From Nocardia bovistercoris (GTDB lineage: Bacteria > Actinomycetota > Actinomycetes > Mycobacteriales > Mycobacteriaceae): 64,000 nucleotides of DNA. The translations under genes and the position numbers were made by a program. The notes beneath the pieces were generated by a model. The model made no database searches. It was given only the letters and a program-made list of their open reading frames with translations, and was not told the DNA's origin. This document shows, one piece after another, positions 7,735-16,671 of the stretch. Each line of letters begins with the position of its first letter. The first letter of the stretch is position 1. The stretch is taken from positions 334,797 to 398,796 of the forward strand of contig NZ_JADMLG010000008.1 in the NCBI RefSeq assembly GCF_015674855.1, written 5' to 3'.

Positions 7735-8185
7735 CTGCCTGGCTTACGCGAAGGGTCGGCGGGCTTGGTTCTCACTCCAGTGCCGGGTCGAACTCGCCTA
7801 GATAATTGCCATTCTTGACATACGCCTCGACCTTCCCGTGTTGGTAATCTCACTTATACGATTTCCCCTTGTGGTCCTCCCAGCGCTGCCTATAGCGCGG
7901 CCCATCTTCTTGGCCAGCCTCGCCTTGGGAAACCTGGCAAATTGCCTTTTGGTGCAGGGGCATAGCTGTGGTTGGCCCTGCACCCTCCGGTACTGGCGTT
8001 GAACTGAGTCGGATTGGCCTCGAACAGGGGTTGCAGTTCTGTGGTTACCCAATGACAGCCGCGCCGGTGGCGACAGTGACAGCTGCGGCGACAGCTGCGG
8101 CGGTTTCGAATCCAACGAGAACGGTGACTATTGCGACACCAGCGGCACTGCCTGCGGCGGCGGTAGTTTCGGGCGGTGCAGTTTA
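7731..8185 (-). pseudogene. Decayed toxin with colicin E3-type rRNase domain
   Basis: Reading the minus strand in several frames recovers a toxin C-terminus. Going downstream one finds a hydrophobic segment (AIVTVLVGFETAAAVAAAVT, about 8145-8086), ELQPLFEANPTQFNAS, HSYAPAPKGNLPGFP, then QRWEDHKGKSYK, a TGA at 7852-7850, DYQHGKVEAYVKNG, NYLGEFDP and finally TKPADPSRK. Colicin E3/cloacin DF13 rRNases read KRW..KG..YEWDSQHGELE and LGSFDP...KGPDPKR, so the homology is clear to the eye. The TGA replaces the Trp of EWD, and at least three frameshifts are present. The 5' part is missing. The intact downstream gene is the likely immunity partner. Confidence 0.75.
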
Positions 8186-8567
8186 TCAGGCTACATAGGC
8201 TCGTGAGTCACAAGTAGTTGGTGGGTTGCCGCACCGGAGTTACGGCAGGCTGCGGGGCTTCCGTAAGCTGAAATCGCCCGATGTTCTAGGCGTTCGGTTC
8301 GAGGCATACGCAAGTACGCGGACACGATGTTCAACTCATATCATCCGAATTCATTCCCTTAAGAAATCGCTGAATTCGAACCGAAGAGCTCCGCTGAATC
8401 GGAGCTGATTTCGGTTCTGTGGAGCGCTTTCGAGCCGCGATCCGAATCCAGGGCTACCTGTAGTTCAGCTGCGACTGGGTGTCCACTCGCTACTGCGTGA
8501 CCGAACGGGCGGCAGCTTACCGACAGTTGTTCGAGTCAACCGTTCATCGGGGAGCTGCCGCTGCGCG
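8186..8567. other. Gene-free AT-richer stretch
   Basis: No gene is supported. A small inverted repeat AGCTCCG/CGGAGCT lies at 8387-8406. Base composition is lower in GC than the core genome, as expected for decayed accessory DNA. Confidence 0.4.
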
Positions 8568-9209
8568 TCAGCCGCCGTAGGGGTTCATTCCCTGCTGGCA
8601 TCGGATGTATTTCGTCACCAGGTCGTCGGTGGGTGACATTCCGGGCATGGGGGCGTTCAACGCCATGCCCGCTCCGACGAGACCTCCGATGATGGCCCCG
8701 GCGAGGACTCCCGGCATCAGCAGCGGGAATCCGAGCAGCGCTCCGACGACCATTCCGATCGATGTGCCGAGTGTGGCATTCCAGCAGTAGATCCGCTGTT
8801 CGGAGGTCAGCGGCTCGGCGGCGATTTCCGCCGGTCCGGCCGAAGTTATGGAGACCGCGCGATCGGAATCGGTGATTCGCGCCGTGAACGACACGATTCG
8901 ATCGGCCAGGCGGAGGGTCAGCGGGACCTGTCCGATCAGCTGTCCGGAGTCGTTGCTGATGTTCAGCACGCGATCGTTCAGTATGAAGCGGCCGCCGTGG
9001 ACCGCGACGTCGAGCGCGTATGTTCCGTCGGTGGAGTGTGATACGGCATAGTCGACTCCGGACTCGGTTCCGCGGGTTTGTTCGATCGCCGCGGCGGAGA
9101 GCTCACTGCCCGGCCGGGTGTCGGTCGGTGCTCCTGCAGCGGTACCCGCAACGACCGCCGTGCTCACTGCAGCCAGCAGCGCCGTGACGGCAAATCGCTT
9201 GAACTTCAC
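8568..9209 (-). CDS. Secreted hypothetical protein with glycine-zipper C-terminus
   Basis: Translation from GTG 9209 (AAGGGAAATTCA upstream) gives 213 residues with a signal peptide (KFKRFAVTALLAAVSTAVVAGTAAGA, cleavage about residue 28). Next comes a beta-rich middle domain (VDYAVSHSTDGTYALDVAVHGG...VPLTLRLADRIVSF). The C-terminus has a Gly/Ala-rich hydrophobic segment (IGMVVGALLGFPLLMPGVLAGAIIGGLVGAGMAL) and Cys residues flanking it. The gene at 30810 has the same layout, so these are paralogs of an exported family frequent in Nocardia. Function is unknown; the zipper-like segment suggests membrane association. Confidence 0.65.
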   Translation of the reverse strand: MKFKRFAVTALLAAVSTAVVAGTAAGAPTDTRPGSELSAAAIEQTRGTESGVDYAVSHSTDGTYALDVAVHGGRFILNDRVLNISNDSGQLIGQVPLTLRLADRIVSFTARITDSDRAVSITSAGPAEIAAEPLTSEQRIYCWNATLGTSIGMVVGALLGFPLLMPGVLAGAIIGGLVGAGMALNAPMPGMSPTDDLVTKYIRCQQGMNPYGG

Positions 9210-9867
9210 TGAATTTCCCTTCAAGTAAACGACACCGCGAGATGGATGGGCTGCATCGTGCCCCGAGCAGTTCATCTCGTTTCGGTGAATGACCATGAGC
9301 CGCATGGCAGGTGGAACCGTCGACAGCGTGGGTGAACTACCGAGACTGCCGGATGCGCTCTGATTTCCTCCCCAAGAGGCAGCCCCTCGCTGCCCGGGCA
9401 GAACCGTAGCACAGCTGTATCGATCATCTGGAAGCGTTGAAGGAGCGGAAATTACAGAGCAGTCTTGGGCGGAACGGTGGATGGCGTCGCCACCTTCGGC
9501 CGCGAGCACATCTCGAGGTCGGGGTAGCATCGGCGATCGAGCGGAAGGGGGTTCTCATGGGGATGCGCGTTGTGAGTGCCGGGACCGGTGGTCCGGATGC
9601 GCCATAGAAGAGTGCCCAGTGGGTGAGGTGCCGTCCGCTCTACGACGAGCGGTACCTGTTCGTGCGAGCCCATCGGCGTTTTCGCGAGGCTATGGGGCTG
9701 CATCCCGACCAGCGTCCGTCCTTCGGCAAACCTCGAGGCCGATCTCGACCTGATCACACCGGCATCGACACCTCGACCGCGTCGGCATGCCCGAGAACCG
9801 ATATCTGGTGATCGTGGGCGCGGCGGGTTTCAGGGGAGTTCTATTCGGGTGGGTTCCGGGATGCTGC
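9210..9867. other. Intergenic region, no supported gene
   Basis: Short open frames on both strands here lack ribosome-binding sites and recognisable domains. A plus-strand segment near 9618-9700 (RCRPLYDERYLFVRAHRRF) faintly recalls a LysR effector domain but is too short to call. Confidence 0.35.
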
Positions 9868-10272
9868 TCATCGGACTCCTCGGCTCTGGCACTGATCGCG
9901 GCTCTTGCGGGCGCCCCTGACGATATCTGCGGTGCGCTGGGCCATGAGGTCGGCGATTCGCTGGAGTGCGGCGCTTCTGGCGGCGAGATCTTCGCCGGTT
10001 TCGATGACCTTGTCGACGAATTTCGCGGCGCGCTCGGCGGCCAGGACCCGGTCGACATATCGCTTCATCTTCACCGCGAGCTTGCCCGCTTCGGCGGCGG
10101 CGGTGCCGAAGCCCGCTGCCAACGCGAGGATCGCGGCGCGATGGGCGCGGCAGGATCCGGCGCGGTCCTTCTGGTCGAGCAATATCGGTAGGTTGGCCAT
10201 GCCGGGTTCGGAGGCCAGTTCGTCCCACGCGTCGGCGGCGGTCTGCACATCGTTCGGTTCGCCGTCGGGCAT
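9868..10272 (-). CDS. Hypothetical helical protein
   Basis: The frame encodes about 134 residues from ATG 10272; TTG at 10293 would add seven. The sequence is almost entirely alpha-helical with charged heptad-like stretches (AGKLAVKMKRYVDRVLAAERAAKFVDKVIETG, RIADLMAQRTADIVRGA). No domain is recognised, and there is no signal peptide or membrane segment. The open frame continues upstream through LFNDVGFAVSALEDFGVS toward a perfect 12-base inverted repeat at 10333-10360, so the gene may be 5'-truncated. Confidence that it is expressed is moderate. Confidence 0.4.
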   Translation of the reverse strand: MPDGEPNDVQTAADAWDELASEPGMANLPILLDQKDRAGSCRAHRAAILALAAGFGTAAAEAGKLAVKMKRYVDRVLAAERAAKFVDKVIETGEDLAARSAALQRIADLMAQRTADIVRGARKSRDQCQSRGVR

Positions 10273-10332
10273 CGAGACGCCGAAGTCCTCCAACGCCGAA
10301 ACCGCGAATCCGACGTCGTTGAACAGGTCGCT

Positions 10333-10360
10333 ATCCGCCCGCAGCGGGCTGCGGGCGGAT
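10333..10360. repeat. Perfect 12-bp inverted repeat with 4-base loop
   Basis: ATCCGCCCGCAG (10333-10344) and CTGCGGGCGGAT (10349-10360) pair perfectly around CGGG. It lies upstream of the helical hypothetical gene. It may be a terminator, an operator or a recombination scar; no T-run follows on either side. Confidence 0.6.
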
Positions 10361-10629
10361 GCGCACAGCCAACGCGGGCGACAACCGCGCGGGTTCGATC
10401 GATTCCGGGCGGATGGCCTGTTGTGCGCAAGATTTCCGCGCTGATCGAGGTGGTCGAACAGCTGCCGTCGACCTACGTCTGGTCACTGTCGGAGGGTTGC
10501 GCGAAGAAGACGGGCTGGTCGGTCCTTCTGGACTGGACTTTTCGGGCGGATGGTCGAATGCTGTGATCGCGCGCTGATCGGCGGCGCTGATCGACCTCTT
10601 CGGGGGCGGGATATGAGGGAGAGATCGGG

Positions 10630-10854
10630 ATGCGGCGGAGTCGGGTTCGGGTGGTGGCGTTAGTGGTCGGTGCGGTGTTGCTGGCGCCGGGGGTGGCGGC
10701 TTGTGGGAAGTCGCAGCGGTGGTGTGAGTTGGATCGGGGGGATGTGCTGGTGGAGAACTGGCATTGCGAGCAGAATCAGCCGGGGTACGAGTGGGAACCG
10801 GATCACGACAAGCCGAAGTCGAAGAAGAAGCCGATCAAGACAAAGAAACATTGA
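10630..10854 (+). CDS. Small lipoprotein
   Basis: A 74-residue protein has a basic N-terminus (MRRSRVRV), a hydrophobic core and the lipobox GVAAC with Cys at residue 25, so it should be processed by signal peptidase II and anchored in the membrane. The mature part has two more Cys residues (WCELDRG, WHCEQNQ) and a lysine-rich tail (KPKSKKKPIKTKKH). GGGAGAGATCGGG just upstream of the ATG serves as ribosome-binding site. The mature sequence matches no family known to me. Confidence 0.6.
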   Translation: MRRSRVRVVALVVGAVLLAPGVAACGKSQRWCELDRGDVLVENWHCEQNQPGYEWEPDHDKPKSKKKPIKTKKH

Positions 10855-11011
10855 CGGTCCGAGGTGGTCCGCGGCGCGAATTCGGCGCGATGTCGGTGTG
10901 ACGTCGTACCATGCGAAGGAAGCATCGGCGTCTGGGTTGCTCCCGGCCGGTGGTCAAGGTGCGGACGCCGTCATATCGGCTAGCAGCCGCAGATCAGAGG
11001 AGGCTCGACGA

Positions 11012-11173
11012 ATGAGTCAGGAAGACGGGCGTGTGCCCGGACTGTTCAGTCACGAAAACGTCGCCCCCGAGGTGTACACCGCGGTGGATCCCAATGCCGC
11101 GCATTTCCGGCCCGTATTCAGCGGCGCCGAGGATGGGTACTTCAAGGCGCAGGCGGTCGACGGCGACGGGTAG
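11012..11173 (+). CDS. Short conserved-looking hypothetical protein
   Basis: A 53-residue acidic protein (MSQEDGRVPGLFSHENVAPE...VDGDG) is preceded by a strong GAGGAGG site 8 bases before ATG 11012, and this fixes the start against the longer upstream frame. There is no signal peptide or domain. It lies between the lipoprotein gene and the convergent PAP2 gene. Function is unknown. Confidence 0.45.
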   Translation: MSQEDGRVPGLFSHENVAPEVYTAVDPNAAHFRPVFSGAEDGYFKAQAVDGDG

Positions 11174-11250
11174 TCGTCTATAGCCGTGAAGGCATATTGC
11201 CTGGTCATGGCGTTATTTGACGCGGCCATCAGGTCGCGGGGCGCAGGAAT

Positions 11251-12126
11251 TCAATGCTTGTGAATTCTCGGTCGGTAAGCCGTGCGCGAATCGCGGCGGC
11301 TGCCGGTCGGAGAATCTCGCCCGCGAATCGGTTCATCGATTTCGGGGCATTCGGTTCGCGTATTCATGGTCGACTCGGTGAGCGCCGGGTGCGGCGGATC
11401 GGTGTTCGTCGACGGCGGGGAATCTCCCGCCGATGCCTCGGTGTCCGCCGGTCCGCCGGAGTCCGCGCGTGAGCGGCGTTTCGCGTACGCGTACACGCTC
11501 ACGCAGGTCAGCACCCACAGTGCGCCGATGGACCATCCCGCGAGCACGTCGGTCGGCCAGTGCACCCCGAGGTAGATGCGGGAAAGCCCTACCGCGGCAA
11601 CGAAGATCACCGCCGCGGCGGCGGCCGCGATTCGGGCGGCCGTGCGGTGCAGGCGCGGGATCAGCGTCACGGCCATGATGCCGATGACCGCCATGGTGCC
11701 GAGGCTGTGCCCGGACGGGTAGGACAGGCTGGGTTCGTACGCGAGGCGGTCGACGGCGGGCGGGCGGGAGCGGCCGACGAGGCGTTTTCCGGTGAAGGTG
11801 AGCACGCTCGCGCCGATGCCCGTCAGGGCGATGAGCAGGGCGTCACGTCGGTGACCGCGCCACAGCAGGGCCGCGCACACCAGCGTCGTGATGACGGTCA
11901 GCACCAGGGTGTCGCCGAGTACCGTGACGGTGCGCGCGAGCACGGTGAGCGCGTCGGTGCGGCGGGCCACCGTCCAGTTCGAGATCTCCGGGTCGATGCG
12001 GGCCAGTCCGCTGTCGCGCAGGACGTCGTGGGTCAGTACCGCGACGAAGACCACCAGAAGTGTCGCGATCACGCCAAGGCTCGGTATGGACCCTCGTCTG
12101 AGTGTCGAGTTCGGATTCGCGGCCAT
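11251..12126 (-). CDS. PAP2-family membrane phosphatase
   Basis: The 291-residue protein carries all three PAP2 motifs: KRLVGRSRP (residues 114-122), YPSGH (136-140, catalytic His in GH) and SRIYLGVHWPTD (182-193, nucleophilic His 189 and supporting Asp 193). Five to six membrane helices surround them. Such enzymes dephosphorylate lipid phosphates (phosphatidate, undecaprenyl diphosphate) on the outer membrane face. The C-terminal 75 residues are hydrophilic, disordered and probably not catalytic. GGAGGG precedes ATG 12126. The substrate is not predictable from the sequence; the family call is firm. Confidence 0.88.
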   Translation of the reverse strand: MAANPNSTLRRGSIPSLGVIATLLVVFVAVLTHDVLRDSGLARIDPEISNWTVARRTDALTVLARTVTVLGDTLVLTVITTLVCAALLWRGHRRDALLIALTGIGASVLTFTGKRLVGRSRPPAVDRLAYEPSLSYPSGHSLGTMAVIGIMAVTLIPRLHRTAARIAAAAAAVIFVAAVGLSRIYLGVHWPTDVLAGWSIGALWVLTCVSVYAYAKRRSRADSGGPADTEASAGDSPPSTNTDPPHPALTESTMNTRTECPEIDEPIRGRDSPTGSRRDSRTAYRPRIHKH

Positions 12127-12577
12127 ACTCTCAACCCTCCCCGTTCATGCTGACAATTCGCTGTGAATGCCATCGAGGTCGGGTGGCCGAGGATGAAGGT
12201 GCGGTTTCCGGAAACTCGAGTGCTGCTGCTGGGTTGCCGGATGGCGCGCGGTGAAACAGTCGATTCGGGACGGGCCGACGATGGGCAGCGTGCCGCAGGC
12301 GTAAGTCACCTCGGGCGCACCATGCGGGCAGTAGTTCGGCCGCAGTGGCGGCGGCGCGGGATATGCGCGCCACCGCACGCGAGTATCGCCGCCGCGGAAG
12401 CGCGTATTCGGCCGCCGAGTGCTCGCCTCGGCGGTGCGGACAGCGGGGCGACGGTGGCGTCTCGGAGCGCGCGCGGCTGTGCGTCCCGGCCAGGCCTTCG
12501 GGTGCGCCGCATCGGTCGCGATGACGGTGACGTGGCCGCGCGGATCCAACAGTCGGGCGGGGCGCTACGCTCGTCGC
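12127..12577. other. Intergenic region upstream of PAP2 and dcd
   Basis: No gene is supported. The open frames on both strands are GC-frame shadows without motifs. The stretch should carry the divergent promoters of the phosphatase and dcd genes; no clear -35/-10 pair stands out. Confidence 0.4.
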
Positions 12578-13177
12578 GTGCTGCTATCCGATCGTGACAT
12601 CCGCGCGGAGATCGCCGCTGGGCGTCTCGGGGTCGAGCCGCTGCTGGAGAACCTCATCCAGCCGTCGAGCATCGATGTGCGTCTTGACCGGCTGTTCCGG
12701 GTCTTCGACAACACGCGCTACACCCATATCGATCCGGCGCGGCGCCAGGACGAGCTGACCAGCCTGGTCGAACCTGCTGATGGCGAGCCGTTCGTGCTGC
12801 ATCCCGGCGAGTTCGTGCTCGGTTCCACACTGGAGATCTGCACGCTGCCCGACGATCTGGCGGGCAGGCTGGAGGGCAAGTCGAGTCTCGGCAGGCTCGG
12901 GCTGCTCACCCATTCCACGGCGGGTTTCATCGATCCCGGGTTCAGCGGGCACATCACGCTGGAGTTGTCGAATGTGGCGAATCTGCCGATCACCCTGTGG
13001 CCGGGGATGAAGATCGGGCAGTTGTGTCTGTTCCGGTTGACAAGTCCGGCCGAACATCCCTACGGCAGTGCGGCGGCGGGCTCGAAATATCAGGGGCAGC
13101 GTGGGCCGACGCCGTCGCGTTCCTACCTCAACTTTCCGATCTCACCCGATGTGATGGCCACCATGGAGGCCCGCTGA
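12578..13177 (+). CDS. dcd: dCTP deaminase (likely bifunctional, dUMP-forming)
   Basis: Starting at GTG 12578 the protein is LLSDRDIRAEIAAGRLG..., nearly collinear with mycobacterial Dcd. It has the active-site segment GKSSLGRLGLLTHSTAGFIDPGF (Ser, Arg and Glu of the trimeric dUTPase-like fold), NVANLPITLWPGMKIGQL, and the C-terminal nucleotide lid YQGQRGPTPSRS. The enzyme converts dCTP to dUTP and, in actinobacteria, on to dUMP for thymidylate synthesis. At 199 residues the length is normal. The longer upstream frame is not homologous. A perfect bidirectional terminator follows. Confidence 0.96.
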   Translation: MLLSDRDIRAEIAAGRLGVEPLLENLIQPSSIDVRLDRLFRVFDNTRYTHIDPARRQDELTSLVEPADGEPFVLHPGEFVLGSTLEICTLPDDLAGRLEGKSSLGRLGLLTHSTAGFIDPGFSGHITLELSNVANLPITLWPGMKIGQLCLFRLTSPAEHPYGSAAAGSKYQGQRGPTPSRSYLNFPISPDVMATMEAR

Positions 13178-13186
13178 CAGACGGAA

Positions 13187-13235
13187 ATCCGGTGCGGATC
13201 CGCCCCGTCGACTGGGGAGCGGATCCGCACCGGAT
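13187..13235. terminator. Bidirectional terminator between dcd and the convergent gene
   Basis: Seventeen-base perfect arms (13187-13203 and 13219-13235, ATCCGGTGCGGATCCGC and its complement) enclose a 15-base loop. It lies 10 bases past the dcd stop and 30 bases past the stop of the opposing gene. Confidence 0.85.
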
Positions 13236-13264
13236 CTCGGTGGGCGGCGGGGACCGCGACGCAT

Positions 13265-13885
13265 TCAGTCCCCGCCGCCCGCTCCCACCGCCAGCGCGGT
13301 CGTGACGACCGCGGAAAGCGGGGGGAGTGTGCCGCCTCGACCTGGCGGGTCGACCCAGAAGCACCCTTCCCGGGTCCACCGGCCGAGGCCGGTCGGCAAC
13401 ATCAGGGCACTGCCGATGGCAGGTATGCCGATATCGAGTCGGTCGAGGACCTCCAGTACCTGAGCGCCCGGCCTGGCATCGGGCTCGGCCAGGAAACTCC
13501 ATCGGATCTGCCTGGCCAGCACGGGACCCCTCGTCCCTTGCTGTTCCAGTGCCGCCCTGACCTTTTCGGCGCGGACGGTGGGCAGATGGACGGCACAGAC
13601 GCGACCGCTGACGGGTAACATGACGAAGCCGCCACGTTCGGTCACCGGTAGCCCGTACTCGTTCCGGTAGAAGGCCACCCAGTCATCGATTGTCCTGAGT
13701 CCGTCCGCGTCGGCGGACGAGTCCGCTTCACGACCAACTCCGTTCACGGCCAACTCCTTGCCTTCTGTCATCAAGGGTCGCCCGTGTGAGGCGGACACGG
13801 TATCGCCCGCATGCCCGCCTTTTGCTGCCACTTCGCTGCCCCTGGCCGGATTCCGCGCACCTGCCGACGGCATCGGCGGTGTCAT
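13265..13885 (-). CDS. Conserved hypothetical protein divergent from XRE regulator
   Basis: The first ~70 residues are low-complexity. From about residue 85 a folded domain is visible (DDWVAFYRNEYGLPVTERGGFVMLPV, CAVHLPTVRAEKVRAALEQQG, IRWSFLAEPDARPG, GLGRWTREGCFWVDPPG). It recalls the small primase-like N-terminal domains found next to XRE-TPR regulators in actinobacteria, but I cannot assign it. The start is uncertain: ATG 13885 is given, while 13984 would overlap the divergent regulator. Back-to-back arrangement with the regulator suggests shared control. Confidence 0.55.
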   Translation of the reverse strand: MTPPMPSAGARNPARGSEVAAKGGHAGDTVSASHGRPLMTEGKELAVNGVGREADSSADADGLRTIDDWVAFYRNEYGLPVTERGGFVMLPVSGRVCAVHLPTVRAEKVRAALEQQGTRGPVLARQIRWSFLAEPDARPGAQVLEVLDRLDIGIPAIGSALMLPTGLGRWTREGCFWVDPPGRGGTLPPLSAVVTTALAVGAGGGD

Positions 13886-13972
13886 CGCATATAGCAACTC
13901 CGAATTGGTTGTAGCAGAGGGCACAAACCCCTCGTACCCTGGATGAAGAGTCTCGTCGGAAGGGATGTCATC

Positions 13973-15367
13973 GTGGTCCGGCAATGGTCAGGTAGAGAGA
14001 CCCGTGCCCTTCGCGATGCCAAGCGCATGAGTATCAGGGAGTTCGCCGCTCACCTGGGAGTGCACGAACGCCTGGTGTCCAAATGGGAGGCGGGCGGAAT
14101 CCGGGTGCATCCGCGCCCCATCAACCAAGCCGCCTTGGACACCTCCCTGGCGAGGTCCGACGATGTTGTGCGGGCACGTTTTGCGGCGCTGATCGATCAG
14201 CCGTTGATCGATCGACCGGACGCGCCGGGAACCGAACCGGGTCCCCTCGTCGGGGCCAGGGCCAATTATTCGAGCGACGCGGACCTACTCGCGCTCATCG
14301 ACGCCGGTGCGATGAGAGGCGATGCGTTGGCGGCGATTTCGGAGAGGGATCTGATCATGGCGGCTGCCCACGAGGCGAGCGAGCACGCCGGACAGGCCGA
14401 GAGCACCAATGTGGGTGCCACCACATTGGAACAGCTCGATGCCGATGTCATGCGCATCGCGAACGACTACGTCCATATTCCGCCCGTGCCGATGATGGTG
14501 GAGATGCTGCGGGTGCGCAGGCGGGTGTATCGGCTGTTGGAGGGCCATCAGCGGCCCGCCGACACCAGCCATCTGTACCTACTCGCGGGCACGTTGTCGG
14601 GTTTACTCGCCAACGCGAGTACCGATCTCGGGTACTACGACGCCGCGGGCGAACAGATCAGGGCGGCGTGGGCCTACGCCGAGTTGTGCGGGCACAACGG
14701 CCTGCGCGCCTGGACCAAGGGCATGCACGCGCTCATCGAGTATTCGGCGGAGCGTCCGAGGCGGGCGGTGCTGCTGGTGCAGGGCGGCCACGAATTCGCC
14801 GAGTCGGCCACCGCGCGGGTGCGGCTGTTCACGATCGAGGCCAGGATCTGGTCCAAGATGGGCAGCGCGGACGACACCGATCGCTGTATCCGCGCCGCCG
14901 AGGCCGCACGGGAATTCGACGCCACCGACGATCTGCACGACTCCATCGGCGGCGTCTTCGGCTTCAACGACGCGAAGGCCAACTATTACGCCGGCGCAAC
15001 CTACGTCCATCTCGGCCTCGCCGAACCCGCGTTGAGCGCCACCCGCCGCGCCATCGACCTCTACGCGAACGGTCCGTCCCAGCAGCGTTCCTACGGCGCG
15101 GAATCGCTGGCGCGGGTCGACAACGCGGCCGCGCACCTGATCAACGGCAGTCTCGACGGTGCGAGCGCGGCGCTCGCCCCGGTGCTCGGCCTCGACGAGG
15201 ACAAGCGCATCGCGCAGTTGGAGGAGCGGCTCACGGGGGTGCGCAGACGTATCGCCTCGCCCGCGTTCCGCGCCGCGAGCGAGGCCCGACTACTCGACGA
15301 ACGGATCGAGGAGTTCTGCGCGAGCACCGCCGCCAAGGGCATCCCGCCGGGCGATTCCGCGTCCTGA
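13973..15367 (+). CDS. XRE-family regulator with TPR-like C-terminus
   Basis: GTG 13973 has GGAAGGG 8 bases upstream and yields about 464 residues; ATG 13943 would add ten. Residues about 8-40 (RALRDAKRMSIREFAAHLGVHERLVSKWEAGG) form a classic XRE helix-turn-helix. Residues about 150-420 are tandem helices of TPR type (SGLLANASTDLGYYDAAGEQIRAAWAYAE, FGFNDAKANYYAGATYVHLGLAEPA). This is the widespread actinobacterial class of XRE-TPR regulators, often paired with a small effector gene; here the divergent gene at 13265-13885 is the candidate. The ligand is unknown. Confidence 0.8.
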   Translation: MVRQWSGRETRALRDAKRMSIREFAAHLGVHERLVSKWEAGGIRVHPRPINQAALDTSLARSDDVVRARFAALIDQPLIDRPDAPGTEPGPLVGARANYSSDADLLALIDAGAMRGDALAAISERDLIMAAAHEASEHAGQAESTNVGATTLEQLDADVMRIANDYVHIPPVPMMVEMLRVRRRVYRLLEGHQRPADTSHLYLLAGTLSGLLANASTDLGYYDAAGEQIRAAWAYAELCGHNGLRAWTKGMHALIEYSAERPRRAVLLVQGGHEFAESATARVRLFTIEARIWSKMGSADDTDRCIRAAEAAREFDATDDLHDSIGGVFGFNDAKANYYAGATYVHLGLAEPALSATRRAIDLYANGPSQQRSYGAESLARVDNAAAHLINGSLDGASAALAPVLGLDEDKRIAQLEERLTGVRRRIASPAFRAASEARLLDERIEEFCASTAAKGIPPGDSAS

Positions 15368-15423
15368 CGGCGCGCCTGCCGCGTGCCGGAAATGCGGTTG
15401 CTCGGGGATGGCACCATGGGACC

Positions 15424-16671
15424 GTGAGCCCGAGTCATCTACCGCATCATCCGCCGCGTGTGCTGGAGCAATCGACCAAGCTCCAGAACGTCGTCTACGA
15501 GATCCGTGGACCGGTACACGCGCACGCGGCTCGACTCGAGGCCGAGGGGCATCGCATCCTCAAACTCAATATCGGCAATCCGGCGCCCTTCGGATTCGAG
15601 GCGCCCGACGTGATCATGCGCGACATCATCGCCGCGCTGCCGCACGCCCAGGGCTACTCCGAGTCCAAGGGCATCCTGTCGGCGCGCCGGGCGATCGTGA
15701 CCAGGTACGAGCTGGTGCCCGGCTTTCCCGAACTCGACGTGGACAACGTCTACCTCGGCAACGGCGTGTCCGAGCTGATCACCATCACCATGCAGGCGTT
15801 GCTGGACAACGGCGACGAGGTGCTCATTCCCGCGCCGGACTATCCGCTGTGGACGGCGATGACGAGTCTGGCGGGCGGCACACCGGTGCACTACCTGTGT
15901 GACGAGTCGATCGGCTGGCAGCCCGATATCGCCGATATCGAGTCGAAGATCACCGACCGGACCAAGGCGCTGCTCGTCATCAACCCGAACAACCCGACCG
16001 GCGCGGTGTACTCCACCGAGGTGCTGCAGCAGCTGGTCGACCTGGCTCGCAAGCATCAGTTGCTGCTGCTCGCGGACGAGATCTACGACAAGATCCTCTA
16101 CGACGACGCCAAGCACATCTCGCTGGCGAGTCTGGCCCCGGATCTGCTGTGCCTCACCTTCAACGGACTGTCCAAGGCGTATCGGGTGGCGGGCTACCGT
16201 TCCGGCTGGTTGGCGATCACCGGTCCCAAGGAGCACGCCGCGGGTTTCCTGGAGGGCATAGATCTGCTCGCCTCGTCGCGATTGTGTCCGAATGTGCCCG
16301 CGCAGCACGCGATTCAGGTCGCGCTCGGCGGGCATCAGAGCATCGAGGATCTGATCCTGCCCGGCGGTCGGTTGTTGGAGCAGCGGGATGTGGCCTGGGA
16401 GCGGCTCAACATGATTCCGGGGGTTTCGTGCGTGAAGCCGAAGGGCGCGCTGTACGCTTTTCCCCGTCTGGACCCGAATGTGTATGAGATACGCGATGAT
16501 TCGAAGCTGGTCCTGGATCTGCTGCTGCAGGAGAAGATCCTGATGGTGCAGGGGACGGGTTTCAACTGGCCGAATCACGATCATCTGCGGATCGTGACGC
16601 TGCCGTGGGCACGGGATCTCGCGGTCGCGATCGAACGCTTCGGCAACTTCCTTACCAGTTACCGTCAGTAA
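15424..16671 (+). CDS. aspC: PLP-dependent aminotransferase, AspC/AlaA type
   Basis: The 415-residue protein has the class I fold: the substrate segment LNIGNPAPFGFEAP, NPNNPTGAVY, ADEIYDKILYDD, and the PLP-binding Lys 251 in FNGLSKAYRVAGYRSGW, with a C-terminal Arg in HDHLRIVTLPW. It is very similar in layout to mycobacterial AspC (Rv0337c), which exchanges amino groups between glutamate, alanine or aspartate and 2-oxo acids. The GTG at 15424 follows the XRE stop by 56 bases. In Mycobacterium it lies next to the Rv0338c (etfD) gene; here about 10 kb of other genes intervene. Confidence 0.9.
   Translation: MSPSHLPHHPPRVLEQSTKLQNVVYEIRGPVHAHAARLEAEGHRILKLNIGNPAPFGFEAPDVIMRDIIAALPHAQGYSESKGILSARRAIVTRYELVPGFPELDVDNVYLGNGVSELITITMQALLDNGDEVLIPAPDYPLWTAMTSLAGGTPVHYLCDESIGWQPDIADIESKITDRTKALLVINPNNPTGAVYSTEVLQQLVDLARKHQLLLLADEIYDKILYDDAKHISLASLAPDLLCLTFNGLSKAYRVAGYRSGWLAITGPKEHAAGFLEGIDLLASSRLCPNVPAQHAIQVALGGHQSIEDLILPGGRLLEQRDVAWERLNMIPGVSCVKPKGALYAFPRLDPNVYEIRDDSKLVLDLLLQEKILMVQGTGFNWPNHDHLRIVTLPWARDLAVAIERFGNFLTSYRQ

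Noticed and set aside
9618..9700. Possible LysR effector-domain fragment (RCRPLYDERYLFVRAHRR)
   Set aside because: Similarity is a few residues long, in a short frame without surrounding LysR motifs.
12163..12597. 144-residue plus-strand frame between PAP2 and dcd
   Set aside because: It overlaps the dcd start and has shadow-type Arg/Ala composition with no motif.
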